Below, piece after piece: positions 25,801 to 33,584 of a stretch of DNA of 64,000 nt. This stretch comes from an uncultured Prevotella sp. (GTDB lineage Bacteria > Bacteroidota > Bacteroidia > Bacteroidales > Bacteroidaceae). Below the pieces are notes generated by a model that did not search any database, was not told the DNA's origin, and worked only from the letters and a program-made list of their open reading frames with translations. A program made the translations under genes and the position numbers. Location: assembly GCA_905234845.1 (NCBI GenBank), contig CAJOIW010000006.1:1-64000 (forward strand), written 5' to 3'. Within the stretch, counting starts at the first letter, position 1. Each line of letters begins with the position of its first letter.

Positions 25801-26302
25801 CTACGGTGAAGCCTACAATGAGGATGGTTTCTCTGTCATCATGGAACGCAATGAGCCGAAGCAAATTACTTGTCGCGGCGCACTGATGCAGATGAGAGAT
25901 GAAAAAGGCAGCGAAAGCGTGAAAACATTGAACAACATGCTTGATGCCTACGACCAGACCATCAAGGGTAACTATTCTATGACCAGCAAAGAGCAACTCA
26001 TCTATAGCGACATGGACAACCCAGATATTCGCCACGAGATTGTGTTAAGTGTCAGACGGTTCAACGATTTCTTCTCAGAACTATGCGATGCCATTCGCGT
26101 GACCGATCGTTTCTTAGTTGACTACAATGCTTTGCAACATCTTCGCGAGGTTATCAACAAAGATCTTGAGCATCATCTCATCAACGGATGGAACTTCAAT
26201 AACAAGAATGAGGGTGACCACAATGCCTCCGACTCGATAGAAGACACTGTGTTTTTCTATCCGATTATCGGAAGTATCCGCGACAATTTGATAGGAGGAT
26301 AG
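22835..26302 (+). CDS. large protein with C-terminal actin/Hsp70-type ATPase domain
   Basis: 1155 residues. The first 590 or so match no family I know. From about residue 596 the actin/Hsp70/sugar-kinase ATPase fold is clear: phosphate-1 loop VDFGTTNTHIEY (residues 598-609), phosphate-2 loop SIDIGGGSSDVVVFE (about 811-825) and adenosine motif MFSGTGSKVLDIVG (about 960-973). A possible relative is the SrfB family of bacterial virulence-linked proteins; only a profile search can tell. The gene starts one base after the tubulin-like gene and ends 3 bp before the coiled-coil gene. Pairing a tubulin-type GTPase with an actin-type ATPase suggests a dynamic, nucleotide-driven envelope or cytoskeletal machine. 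Confidence 0.8.
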   Translation: MSKILSYNNKTTGEGWIVLNSQYNADDIEMISDPNGGLSQQPRTAIPSPLAQMDLVKNAFKRLAAHASLRGEAMDEKLVANALDIAQLFFNFGELRGQMKIVQWDRTTSLEQLKSSSAHRLLSETIEMYLDQDKEAFNFDKLDRLYFLIYGNQVIGCTSPVTLFMASPNAKEGMFDIPVEQNVKLFDLWRPLYQRDAKFVKYIYSLFTAYPELKKYCGEVNSYLITCFPLLDKALQAAILSEIGNPSAFDTENAERAKTYLQTTFTQMDEGVQALGVPFFEARLADIQAAIQKSDFMLVPSRQVDEQIPLVLQNQLNAMPSDPFTYITGAWNNATVITPDDYQLPPEKRILPATNHQYPWLTDDDFLQPNIIKLDYAVDSDCFFNGNLVKTSREADDCDFLLPIKPLFFKYFDVKDLWGTINGKPRFELQHAKNGAVETVTAILRLPVQKRGACITLQRTYVAAVNLDLSYDRKNNLGHFISVPFAIGLFPFVRTSTVPHYNVQLVDRALGNLENYRLSLAFYQNGYQNHVADDDVIARERSLKAEKRVGSTYYRLTSNFDYMSVVLTDDRNSLAAEGIVCPRWNDFYDGHEQFTFAVDFGTTNTHIEYMTSTELPKPLHIDSLSRDRLLATLYNGSKILYDVILKQEFLPKEIGGEYGFPQRTVLSESERLDAEHVDQIVSLGDANIPFIYEKESIGYGNRIVPNLKWMVEQSQDKRIAAYLTELALLMRTKVLLENGDLSKTRLIWFYPLAMKVGKIAKLGEMWERIVSRVFGIIPDHQNLIQMPESVAPYYFYKCSSQFRGSASTVASIDIGGGSSDVVVFEANEKQPTMLTSFRFAANVLFGDGFSEVPHGDTNPMLVKYVDYFHHLFNADDEKYGELSGILENITSRRKSEDINAFLFSIINNRVVGGNDVFSYNLRLNEDGQFKIVFIYFYVALVYYVAHMMKHRGLQKPRSLMFSGTGSKVLDIVGAQREINLLTQAVFERVYGEAYNEDGFSVIMERNEPKQITCRGALMQMRDEKGSESVKTLNNMLDAYDQTIKGNYSMTSKEQLIYSDMDNPDIRHEIVLSVRRFNDFFSELCDAIRVTDRFLVDYNALQHLREVINKDLEHHLINGWNFNNKNEGDHNASDSIEDTVFFYPIIGSIRDNLIGG

Positions 26303-26305
26303 CCT

Positions 26306-26881
26306 ATGTTTTCAAAGTTTCTAAGCAAGACTTCCGACTCCAATCCCGATGCGACTGAAGTCATCGAGACACCTGAGTGGCGACAACTTTCACAACTCGA
26401 AGCCCGTGTAAAGCAGTTAGAAAAGCGCGTAACCCTGCTTGAAGCAGAGTTGAATAAAAAGAAGGAGGAGATGGCGAAAGAAAAGGAAGAGAAAGAAGAA
26501 AAGAAAAATGGCTTGATTGAGAGCGAAGTCGTCTGCAATGATGTTACGCCCCATGTTTCAAGCACAACTACACTCTTCCTTTCCGCTCCCGATGCTGAAG
26601 GTATCTTCACTGACTGCGACACATCTGAACAGATTGGAAAGAGCATGTATCGCCTGACCACAAAAGATGGTATCACAGGAACCTTTGAGGTGCTTGACAC
26701 TCCCGATGCTCTTGCTACAGCTCTCATCAGCGTGTCACAATTTGTGAAACCTGCCTGCCGTGTTGTCGGCGGCGTGCCTCCATTTCCTCGTCAGATTCTT
26801 ACTCAGGAGGTTGGAACAGCTAAATGCGAAGAAAAGGTGTGGCGTGTTGTAAGTAAAGCTATCGTATCATTCAGTGCATAG
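26306..26881 (+). CDS. coiled-coil protein of the tubulin/actin-like operon
   Basis: A 191-residue protein with no signal peptide. Residues about 26-70 are a strongly charged heptad coiled coil (QLSQLEARVKQLEKRVTLLE), with a Lys/Glu tail. The remaining about 110 residues look like a small globular domain (STTTLFLSAPDAEGIF, TTKDGITGTFEVLD). No family is recognised. It starts 3 bp after the actin-like gene, so it is likely a partner or adaptor of that ATPase, perhaps linking it to the membrane proteins of the operon. Confidence 0.75.
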   Translation: MFSKFLSKTSDSNPDATEVIETPEWRQLSQLEARVKQLEKRVTLLEAELNKKKEEMAKEKEEKEEKKNGLIESEVVCNDVTPHVSSTTTLFLSAPDAEGIFTDCDTSEQIGKSMYRLTTKDGITGTFEVLDTPDALATALISVSQFVKPACRVVGGVPPFPRQILTQEVGTAKCEEKVWRVVSKAIVSFSA

Positions 26882-26919
26882 TTCATAGTAGGCGAATACT
26901 TCAGATGACTATGGATTAT

Positions 26920-26947
26920 GAACTATAAGTTATGAACTATAAGTTAT
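26920..26947. repeat. heptamer-period repeat at a start codon
   Basis: GAACTAT-AAGTTAT occurs twice in tandem. The second AAGTTAT contains the first two bases of the ATG of the zinc-ribbon gene, so the initiation region itself is repeat DNA. Confidence 0.8.
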
Positions 26948-27722
26948 GATTTTAAAATGTCCCCATTGCAGGTTTAAATACGAAGACGAAGTCAAGCCCG
27001 GTATCGAGGAGTTGTCTTGTGTCTGTCCACGTTGTGCCTATCCGTTCACGGTAACCCTTGAAAGTGGCAATGTTTCCCAAAGCTCCGACCAGTCCTCAAT
27101 CGAAAAGGAAGATTCCCCAACGCATTCATCTTCTTCTCTTGAAAGAGATGGAAAAGTGGGTTCCCTGAATACGGGTGCGGAAACAAGTGAGCCTGCGTGG
27201 ATTACCCAGCCTGCACAAAACCAGCCTACTATCCCTCCACAAGGATGGGGAGTGGAAAGAAGGCCCCCTCAGCAGGGAGGCTCTGGAGGACTTCGGGGCT
27301 CTTGTTGTCTGAAGTCGCTCATCATATTTGTCATCGTAACTGTGGGCGTCGTCTTGTTGACCAGAAGCTGTTACGAGTCGTTCACTGCCGATGACCTGGG
27401 CAACGACAACTACGCCCCTGCCACCGAAACCTCGCGCGACGACGCCTACGCCAACGATCCGCATCCCAGCAAGCTGCCCAAATGGGTACAAGGTAACTGG
27501 GTCTATAATGATGAAAACGGCTTTCAAGTTAGTGTCAACATTCGCGGGCGTAAGATTTCCGAGACCTCAGGCGGACAGACTTCTTACGGAACAATAACCT
27601 TCGACGGCGACAATATCACAGCCGACTTTGGTGACAGCCACACCATGCGCTACAAAGTCTATAAAGAAGAGAAAGTCATCGACTGCGGAGGATCTAATAT
27701 GAAAATGAAAAAAATAGAATAA
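26946..27722 (+). CDS. zinc-ribbon, single-pass membrane protein of the operon
   Basis: The 258-residue protein starts with a zinc ribbon (CPHC at residues 5-8 and CPRC at 27-30) of the type found at the N-terminus of many membrane-tethered adaptors. A Ser/Pro/Gln-rich linker follows, then one membrane helix (LKSLIIFVIVTVGVVLLT, about residues 122-139) and a C-terminal extracytoplasmic domain of beta character (WVQGNWVYNDENGFQVSVNI ... MRYKVYKEEKVIDCGG). The ribbon should face the cytoplasm, so the protein could carry signals between the cytoplasmic filament-like proteins and the envelope. It is the last gene before dnaB, which begins 30 bp later. Confidence 0.75.
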   Translation: MILKCPHCRFKYEDEVKPGIEELSCVCPRCAYPFTVTLESGNVSQSSDQSSIEKEDSPTHSSSSLERDGKVGSLNTGAETSEPAWITQPAQNQPTIPPQGWGVERRPPQQGGSGGLRGSCCLKSLIIFVIVTVGVVLLTRSCYESFTADDLGNDNYAPATETSRDDAYANDPHPSKLPKWVQGNWVYNDENGFQVSVNIRGRKISETSGGQTSYGTITFDGDNITADFGDSHTMRYKVYKEEKVIDCGGSNMKMKKIE

Positions 27723-27752
27723 CTTTACCTTTTATCCATTAGCAAAGCGACT

Positions 27753-29240
27753 ATGCCAGATAATAAGAAACGAAACAATACACCTGTCGATACCACCTAT
27801 GGCCATCTTCAGCCACAAGCCCTCGACGTAGAGAAAATAGTTCTTGGCGCGCTCATGATAGATAGTGAGGCCTTCTCTGTTGTGTCAGAGATACTTGTGC
27901 CCGAGACTTTCTATGACCCCAAGCATCAGAAGATCTATCTCGCCATACAGACACTCAACATGGCGGAGCACCCTGCCGACCTCATCACCGTCACCGAGCA
28001 GCTACGCACACAAGGCGACCTTGAAACCATTGGCGGTGCCCCTTACATCGTAGACCTCACATCCCACGTCGCATCATCGGCCAACATCGAGTACTACGCC
28101 AGCATTCTGCGCAAGAAATTCCTTGCCCGACAACTCATCCGCTACGCCGGAATGATTGAACAAGGAGCCTTTGACGAGACTGCCGACGTTGACGTGCTCA
28201 TGCAGGAAGCTGAGGGAAAACTCTTCGAGCTCAGCCAGAAAAACATGAAAAAAGACTACACCCAGATTGACCCCGTAGTCGAAAAAGCCGTCAAGGCTAT
28301 CGAAACCGCATACGAAAATACCGGCGGCCTCACTGGCACTCCCTCTGGCTTCGAGAAACTCGATGACATCACCAGCGGCTGGCAGAACTCCGACCTTGTC
28401 ATCATCGCAGGCCGACCTGCCATGGGAAAAACCTCGTTCGCACTCTCTATTGCCAAGAATATCGCCGTCGATCATCAGCTGCCTGTAGCCTTCTTCTCGC
28501 TTGAAATGAGCAACCTCCAACTCGTGCAGCGACTGATGTCAAACGTCTGCTCCATTGACAGCAAGAAAATCCTCAACGGACAATTTTCGAAAGACGACTG
28601 GGAACGGCTCGACATCAATCTTCGCAAGCTCACGGGTGCACCACTATACGTTGATGATACACCCAACATGTCGGTCTTCGAACTGCGCTCTAAGGCACGC
28701 CGCCTAGTTCGGGAAAAAGACGTGAAGCTCATCATGATCGACTACCTCCAGCTTATGAACGCCAGCGGTATGCGTTTCGGTAATAGACAGGAAGAAGTTT
28801 CCACGATTTCGCGCTCACTGAAAGGTTTGGCCAAAGAACTCGACATCCCTGTGCTTGCCCTTTCACAACTCAACCGTCAGGTTGACTCTCGTGACAACGG
28901 TGACAAGGGCGAAGGCAAACGCCCGCAGCTCAGTGACCTGCGCGAGTCGGGAGCCATCGAGCAGGATGCCGACATGGTGCTCTTCGTACACCGGCCCGAA
29001 TACTACCGCATCTACGAAGACGAACATGGAAAGGATATGCGCGGCAAAGCGCTCATCATCATTGCCAAGCACCGTAAAGGAGCCACTGGCGACGTGACAC
29101 TCGACTTCAAAGGACAGTTCACCCGCTTCGAAAACGAACCTGTACATAACAAGAAACCCGTCAGCGAAGGAGGCGAGGTAATCGGAAGCCGCATGAACGA
29201 CGATACCCCTTTCCCACCGCCAGAAGGAGAAATGTCGTGA
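27753..29240 (+). CDS. dnaB: replicative DNA helicase DnaB
   Basis: DnaB is the hexameric 5'-3' helicase of the replication fork. The 495-residue protein has an N-terminal DnaB domain (LQPQALDVEKIVLGALMIDS) and a RecA-like core with Walker A AGRPAMGKTSFA, the H2 segment FFSLEMSNLQLVQRL, Walker B MIDYLQLM and the ALSQLNRQVDSR and ESGAIEQDADMVLFVHR motifs. There is no intein. It sits 30 bp downstream of the zinc-ribbon gene; it may be read from the operon promoter, although a functional link is not implied. A clear terminator follows. Confidence 0.98.
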   Translation: MPDNKKRNNTPVDTTYGHLQPQALDVEKIVLGALMIDSEAFSVVSEILVPETFYDPKHQKIYLAIQTLNMAEHPADLITVTEQLRTQGDLETIGGAPYIVDLTSHVASSANIEYYASILRKKFLARQLIRYAGMIEQGAFDETADVDVLMQEAEGKLFELSQKNMKKDYTQIDPVVEKAVKAIETAYENTGGLTGTPSGFEKLDDITSGWQNSDLVIIAGRPAMGKTSFALSIAKNIAVDHQLPVAFFSLEMSNLQLVQRLMSNVCSIDSKKILNGQFSKDDWERLDINLRKLTGAPLYVDDTPNMSVFELRSKARRLVREKDVKLIMIDYLQLMNASGMRFGNRQEEVSTISRSLKGLAKELDIPVLALSQLNRQVDSRDNGDKGEGKRPQLSDLRESGAIEQDADMVLFVHRPEYYRIYEDEHGKDMRGKALIIIAKHRKGATGDVTLDFKGQFTRFENEPVHNKKPVSEGGEVIGSRMNDDTPFPPPEGEMS

Positions 29241-29295
29241 CACCACAACGTGACATCTCTACAAACAAAATTTGATTTTATGTTTTTTAACAAAC

Positions 29296-29331
29296 GGCCG
29301 TGTTCATTTAACATGAATACGGCGTTTTTTT
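29296..29331 (+). terminator. intrinsic terminator of dnaB
   Basis: GCCGTGTTCAT and ATGAATACGGC form an 11-bp stem (one G-T pair) with a 5-nt loop, followed by GTTTTTTT. Confidence 0.88.
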
Positions 29332-29425
29332 GAACAAGAAATATTGTAGACACAAATTTTTCACGTATGAGTGTGCAGCGCGGGAGGCAAGTTAATAAAT
29401 GGGGAATGAAAGATGATGAGAGAGC

Positions 29426-29551
29426 GTGTGCAATTTTTATTTTGCGAAAGATATATGTCTCGCGTCTGAAAGATAAGCTTTCACCTTCCGAAAGGCCATC
29501 TTTTAGACAACGAAAGACGGCCTTTCGGGAGGTGAAACATATATGTTTGAC
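29426..29551 (-). repeat. modular palindromic intergenic element, copy B
   Basis: Read on the minus strand the modules match copy C at 47534-47657 in order: AAACATATATGTTTCACC, a GGCCGTCTTT palindrome, GGTGAAAGCTTATCTTTC, CATATATCTTTCGCAAAATA and TGCACAC. It lies between convergent genes. Confidence 0.8.
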
Positions 29552-29690
29552 AATAAACTATCACTAATTTTATCAATTAGACAAAATGAAAGAGCTGGAA
29601 AATGGTATTTCCCGCTCCTAGAATTAAGAAAAATGTCGACAGAACCTGTTAACATTTCAATGCCCCGAAATTATTAAATTCTGTAAAATC

Positions 29691-30125
29691 TTATTGTCTT
29701 TCGCTCCTCACTAATAGGACAACATTGTATGCGGCAATAACAAACAGGGTGAGGAAGGCAATATAGGCTTGCAGAACAAGGGAAAGCCCCCCACCTTCTC
29801 CCCCGACAAGAGATATCTTTCTACCAATAGGTAATAAAAGATGAGAAAAGACTGTCTTCATCACGTTGAAACCGTCGGCATAGATGAATAATAGGATACA
29901 ACCCACGCCACAAAGTACCTTGAGAACACGCTCTATGGTTATTCCAGAAAGGACATGGCCCGTCTCAACCATTTTTGCCTCCGGCATACTCTTAATCTGG
30001 CTGATGACACAATCGGAGAAACCATTATCGGGAATTTCCGCTTCCTTAAACTGTGCGAAGAACTGGTTGACGAGCTGCTCGTCCTCCATGTTCAACATTT
30101 CGTCTTTAATCACATTATCTTTCAT
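29691..30125 (-). CDS. membrane protein encoded with an ECF sigma factor, possible anti-sigma or partner
   Basis: A 144-residue protein with an acidic N-terminal cytoplasmic part (MLNMEDEQLVNQFFAQFKEA, IPDNGFSDCVISQI) and two membrane helices (VLKVLCGVGCILLFIYADGF and AYIAFLTLFVIAAYNVVLLV). It overlaps the sigma-factor gene by 11 bp, so translation is coupled. Position and topology fit a membrane-bound regulator of the sigma factor, and similar genes follow ECF sigma genes in Bacteroides, but no zinc-binding anti-sigma motif (HxxxCxxC) is present, so the role is inference. Confidence 0.65.
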   Translation of the reverse strand: MKDNVIKDEMLNMEDEQLVNQFFAQFKEAEIPDNGFSDCVISQIKSMPEAKMVETGHVLSGITIERVLKVLCGVGCILLFIYADGFNVMKTVFSHLLLPIGRKISLVGGEGGGLSLVLQAYIAFLTLFVIAAYNVVLLVRSERQ

Positions 30126-30672
30126 AACCGTTTTCCTTTAGATAAGTTGCAAGTTTGTGTTTTCCTCGCGAGAGGTGCGATTTAACAGTTCCCGCATTCA
30201 TGCCGGTGATGGCGGCGATGCGGTCGATGGGCTGACCTTCGACAAGCTGTAATGTGACACATGTGCGCTCATCATCGGAAAGTTGGCCGAGGGCTGTATG
30301 GAAGTCGAAGGACAGGAGGGGGGATGAATGTTGGGTGACGGGTGATGAAGAATAGTTCTCCTTTCCGTCATCCCCCATCACCCGACACCCAACATCTTTA
30401 TTGCGACGGTGATGGTCGTAGAACACATTGTAGGCTATCCGGTAGAGCCAAGTGGAAAACGACGACTGCCCACGAAACTGCTTAATATTGACATAGGCTT
30501 TGACAAAAGTGTCTTGGGCAAGGTCATCGCTCAACTGCTCATCACCATGTGTCTGGCTGAGGAAGAAGCGACGGATAGGCGACTGATATTTCACAACCAG
30601 ACGGTCGAAAGCCCGCTGGTTGTGAAACATTACCACTTGAGTGACAAGTGCCAGGTCGCTCAATCCTTTCAT
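30115..30672 (-). CDS. ECF-type RNA polymerase sigma factor
   Basis: The 185-residue protein has sigma region 2 (AFDRLVVKYQSPIRRFF, DLAQDTFVKAYVNIKQFRG, FSTWLYRIAYNVFYDHHRR) and region 4 (LSDDERTCVTLQLVEGQPID, MNAGTVKSHLSRGKHKLA). The linker between them (VMGDDGKENYSSSPVTQHSS) is encoded by heptamer-style repeat DNA. It overlaps the downstream membrane-protein gene and starts 9 bp after the DUF6249-like gene. The regulon and signal cannot be read from the sequence. Confidence 0.92.
   Translation of the reverse strand: MKGLSDLALVTQVVMFHNQRAFDRLVVKYQSPIRRFFLSQTHGDEQLSDDLAQDTFVKAYVNIKQFRGQSSFSTWLYRIAYNVFYDHHRRNKDVGCRVMGDDGKENYSSSPVTQHSSPLLSFDFHTALGQLSDDERTCVTLQLVEGQPIDRIAAITGMNAGTVKSHLSRGKHKLATYLKENGYER
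30333..30395. repeat. heptamer-style repeats in the sigma-factor linker
   Basis: GGGTGAC-GGGTGAT (30333-30346) and CCATCAC-CCGACAC-CCAACAT (30375-30395) flank each other in opposite sense within the region 2 to region 4 linker. Confidence 0.55.
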
Positions 30673-30681
30673 CTTCTCTGA

Positions 30682-31368
30682 CTAATCTTTCTTCCGCGAT
30701 GTACGGGCAATAATCATCTGACCGACTCCGAGACAGGCGACAAGAATACCTATGCCAACGAGTCCATGGGCTCCCATAATCCAGAAGAGTGCCATAAGTC
30801 CTACGCCGATAGATGTATTTCTGACACCGCGCTGCCACATATCGTTCTCAGCATTGCGGGCAGCCACCTCATTCGTTTCCATCCCAGGAGCAGGGGGTGG
30901 CCCGGAAGCATTTCCCATATCGGCCATACGTTGCTCGCGGAAGTCAACATTGCGGTTATGGCGCTTAATGAGGTAGCGCAGAAGCATGATGACAATGATG
31001 ACAGGCAGCAGCAGGAACAGGAAGGCGAAGATGAGGCAGACAACTATAATGACGACAATGGCCCAGATATTCTCCCTGTTTTGTTTGGAAACAGCAGAGA
31101 GCCATGAGAACGGGTCGTCATAGTCATCGGGGTTAATACTGATGTCATCATCCGAGGCATCGGTTTCGTCGAAATCAGACGGAGCGACAACCGTAGTGTC
31201 GGAGTAGGCAACAACTTCGTCATTAACCGTTGCACTATCACTTACTACAGGTGTCTGCGGTTTGCTGACAACGGTTGTCGGCTGATGATGACGGTGCTTA
31301 GGTCTTGCGTCTACGTTAACAAGCCCGAGCGTGAGCAATAGGCTCAATACTATCAGATACTGTTTCAT
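30682..31368 (-). CDS. DUF6249-like membrane protein upstream of the sigma factor
   Basis: A 228-residue protein with a signal peptide (MKQYLIVLSLLLTLGLVNVDA), a His/Thr/Asp-rich extracytoplasmic segment, a membrane helix (IWAIVVIIVVCLIFAFLFLL continuing into a second hydrophobic stretch), a short cytoplasmic helical region and a C-terminal two-helix hairpin (SIGVGLMALFWIMGAHGLVG). The track start is eight codons upstream; MKQYLIV at 31368 gives a proper signal peptide. It is the first gene of a three-gene unit with the sigma factor and its membrane partner. Function is unknown. Confidence 0.75.
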   Translation of the reverse strand: MKQYLIVLSLLLTLGLVNVDARPKHRHHQPTTVVSKPQTPVVSDSATVNDEVVAYSDTTVVAPSDFDETDASDDDISINPDDYDDPFSWLSAVSKQNRENIWAIVVIIVVCLIFAFLFLLLPVIIVIMLLRYLIKRHNRNVDFREQRMADMGNASGPPPAPGMETNEVAARNAENDMWQRGVRNTSIGVGLMALFWIMGAHGLVGIGILVACLGVGQMIIARTSRKKD

Positions 31369-31497
31369 TTTCTTTGATTTTTTAAGTTTCACAAATTCAA
31401 ATTATCTGCATTTTCTATCCGTTAGACGAAAGAGTTGCCGATTTTGTTGCAAAAGTGCGAATATTTTTTTAATTTTGCAAGGCAAAAGCGGAAAATC

Positions 31498-32745
31498 ATG
31501 AATCTGCCAGACGATTTTTTGCATGAGACCAGAAGCGCGATGGGCGAGTGCCTCTTCGGGCTACTGATGGATGGAATGAAAGCGGAGCCGCCTGTAAGCA
31601 TACGGGTGAATCCCCTGAAGGGCACTGCCCCAGCCGATGGCGAGCAAGTGCCATGGTGCAGGTGGGGTTATTATCTGCTATCACGTCCGACTTTCACTTT
31701 CGATCCTCTGCTTCACGCAGGCTGCTACTATGTGCAGGAAGCCTCATCGATGTTTGTAGATCACGTTGTCCATCATCTCCTGTCCTCTCCATTATCACCC
31801 ATCACCCACCCATCATCACCTATATTGGCCCTCGACCTTTGTGCAGCCCCAGGTGGAAAATCCACCGCATTATCGTCAGCCCTGCCCGAAGGAAGTATGC
31901 TGATTAGCAATGAAACGGTGCCAAAGCGCGCTCGGATATTGAGTGAGAACATGCAGAAGTGGATGATGCCAGAGGGGAATCCCTATATCACAAACAATGC
32001 GGCACACGATTTCCAAAAGACGAAGCTCCTGTTCGACCTGATTCTCTGCGATGTACCCTGCTCAGGCGAGGGAATGTTTCGCAAAAATGAGAGAGCTATT
32101 GAGGAATGGTCGCTTGCCAGCGTGAAGAGATGCCAACAACTGCAGCGGCAGATTGTCTCCGACATCTGGCCCTGTCTGCGTCCAGGAGGAGTAATGATTT
32201 ACTCAACCTGCACGTTCAACATTCATGAGAACGAGGAGAACGTGGCTTGGATAGCCAAGGAGCTTGATGCCGAAACCATAGAAATTCCTGTGGAAAGCGA
32301 GTGGAACATTACAGGCCCACTAACAGGGAGTCATCCTGTCTGCCGATTTATTCCCGGCATTACACGAGGCGAAGGATTGTTCATGGCAGTATTGAAGAAG
32401 AAAGGGCTCAACACCGACGACAATTTCCAGTTCAAGCGTGAGATAACAGGTAAGGTAAAATGCTCCCGTCTAAAGATTGTCCCCAATGATTTTCTTAATG
32501 CATACAGAGAGGTCGCCAAGACACCTGCCCATTGCGCAGACCTTTCCTACGAACAGGCTATTGCCTATCTGCGGGGCGAGGCCATCGTCTTACCACCCGA
32601 CACCCCGCGCGGTATGATAGTCGTCAGTTATCAGGGGCATCCACTTGGTCTGGCGAAGAACATTGGGAACCGCGCCAACAATCTCTACCCCAAAGAGTGG
32701 CGCATCAAGAGTACGCACATTCCTACCCAGGAGTTCAGAAATTAA
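31498..32745 (+). CDS. RsmF/NOL1-NOP2-Sun-type RNA cytosine-C5 methyltransferase
   Basis: A 415-residue SAM-dependent RNA m5C methyltransferase. Motifs: SAM-binding [17 protein letters not shown], then [18 protein letters not shown] with the catalytic-site cysteine of the DxPCSG motif, and the nucleophile-containing [18 protein letters not shown]-terminal PUA-like region ([30 protein letters not shown]) supports RsmF, the 16S rRNA C1407 enzyme. The segment [14 protein letters not shown] just before the SAM motif is encoded by heptamer repeats. The ATG at 31498 ([10 protein letters not shown]) is preferred to the track start; a TAATTTTGC box lies about 20 bp upstream. thyA follows. Confidence 0.88.
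   Translation: MNLPDDFLHETRSAMGECLFGLLMDGMKAEPPVSIRVNPLKGTAPADGEQVPWCRWGYYLLSRPTFTFDPLLHAGCYYVQEASSMFVDHVVHHLLSSPLSPITHPSSPILALDLCAAPGGKSTALSSALPEGSMLISNETVPKRARILSENMQKWMMPEGNPYITNNAAHDFQKTKLLFDLILCDVPCSGEGMFRKNERAIEEWSLASVKRCQQLQRQIVSDIWPCLRPGGVMIYSTCTFNIHENEENVAWIAKELDAETIEIPVESEWNITGPLTGSHPVCRFIPGITRGEGLFMAVLKKKGLNTDDNFQFKREITGKVKCSRLKIVPNDFLNAYREVAKTPAHCADLSYEQAIAYLRGEAIVLPPDTPRGMIVVSYQGHPLGLAKNIGNRANNLYPKEWRIKSTHIPTQEFRN
31790..31824. repeat. heptamer-style repeat inside the RsmF-like gene
   Basis: Five degenerate 7-nt units (CATTATC, ACCCATC, ACCCACC, CATCATC, ACCTATA) encode [10 protein letters not shown]. Confidence 0.6.
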
Positions 32746-32770
32746 AACGTTAAGGAGTTTACAACAAAAT

Positions 32771-33565
32771 ATGAAACAATATCTCAATCTGCTCGACCGC
32801 ATCCTGACGGAGGGCACAAAGAAAGAAGACCGAACGGGAACGGGAACGCTCTCAGTGTTTGGCAATCAGATGCGTTTCAATCTCGAAGAGGGCTTTCCGC
32901 TGCTGACGACAAAAAAACTACATCTGAAGAGTATTATCTATGAACTGCTTTGGTTCTTGCGCGGTGACACAAACGTGCACTGGTTGCAAGAGCGCGGCGT
33001 GCGCATCTGGAACGAATGGGCCGATGAGAACGGTGAGTTGGGACCTGTCTATGGTCACCAGTGGCGTTCGTGGCCCGACTATGAAGGCGGGACTATCGAT
33101 CAGATTCAGCTAGTGCTAGACCAGATTAAACATTCCCCAGACTCGCGCCGTATGATAGTTTCGGCCTGGAATGTGGCTGAGGTAAACAAGATGGCCTTGC
33201 CCCCATGTCACACGATGTTCCAATTCTACGTGGCTGACGGCAAATTATCACTCCAGTTATACCAGCGCTCGGCTGATACGTTTCTCGGTGTGCCGTTCAA
33301 CATCGCATCATACGCACTCCTACTGCTGATGATGGCACAGGTGACAGGACTACGTCCAGGAGAGTTCATCCATACCACCGGCGACACCCATCTTTACCTG
33401 AACCATCTTGAGCAAGCCCGCCTGCAGCTCACACGCACACCACGGCAACTACCCGTGATGCGACTGAACCCTGACGTGAAGGATTTGTTTGCCTTCAACT
33501 ATGAGGATTTCTCATTGGAGAACTACGACCCCTGGCCGCATATCAAGGCAGAAGTGAGTGTGTAA
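32771..33565 (+). CDS. thyA: thymidylate synthase
   Basis: ThyA converts dUMP to dTMP with methylenetetrahydrofolate. From the ATG at 32771 the protein is 264 residues, exactly the E. coli length. The track start lies inside the previous gene and is wrong. It shows [20 protein letters not shown], the [12 protein letters not shown] block, the active site cysteine in [12 protein letters not shown], the [11 protein letters not shown] motif and the [20 protein letters not shown] signature. It is followed 19 bp later by folA, whose product regenerates the folate that ThyA oxidises. Confidence 0.98.
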   Translation: MKQYLNLLDRILTEGTKKEDRTGTGTLSVFGNQMRFNLEEGFPLLTTKKLHLKSIIYELLWFLRGDTNVHWLQERGVRIWNEWADENGELGPVYGHQWRSWPDYEGGTIDQIQLVLDQIKHSPDSRRMIVSAWNVAEVNKMALPPCHTMFQFYVADGKLSLQLYQRSADTFLGVPFNIASYALLLLMMAQVTGLRPGEFIHTTGDTHLYLNHLEQARLQLTRTPRQLPVMRLNPDVKDLFAFNYEDFSLENYDPWPHIKAEVSV

Positions 33566-33584
33566 AAGTATTTAGTGTTTCAAC

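Larger units (their letters stand above)
29241..29690. other. convergent intergenic region after dnaB
   Basis: It contains the dnaB terminator (29296-29331) and modular palindromic element copy B (29426-29551). The small ORF on the plus strand at 29367 spans that element and is not supported. Confidence 0.7.
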
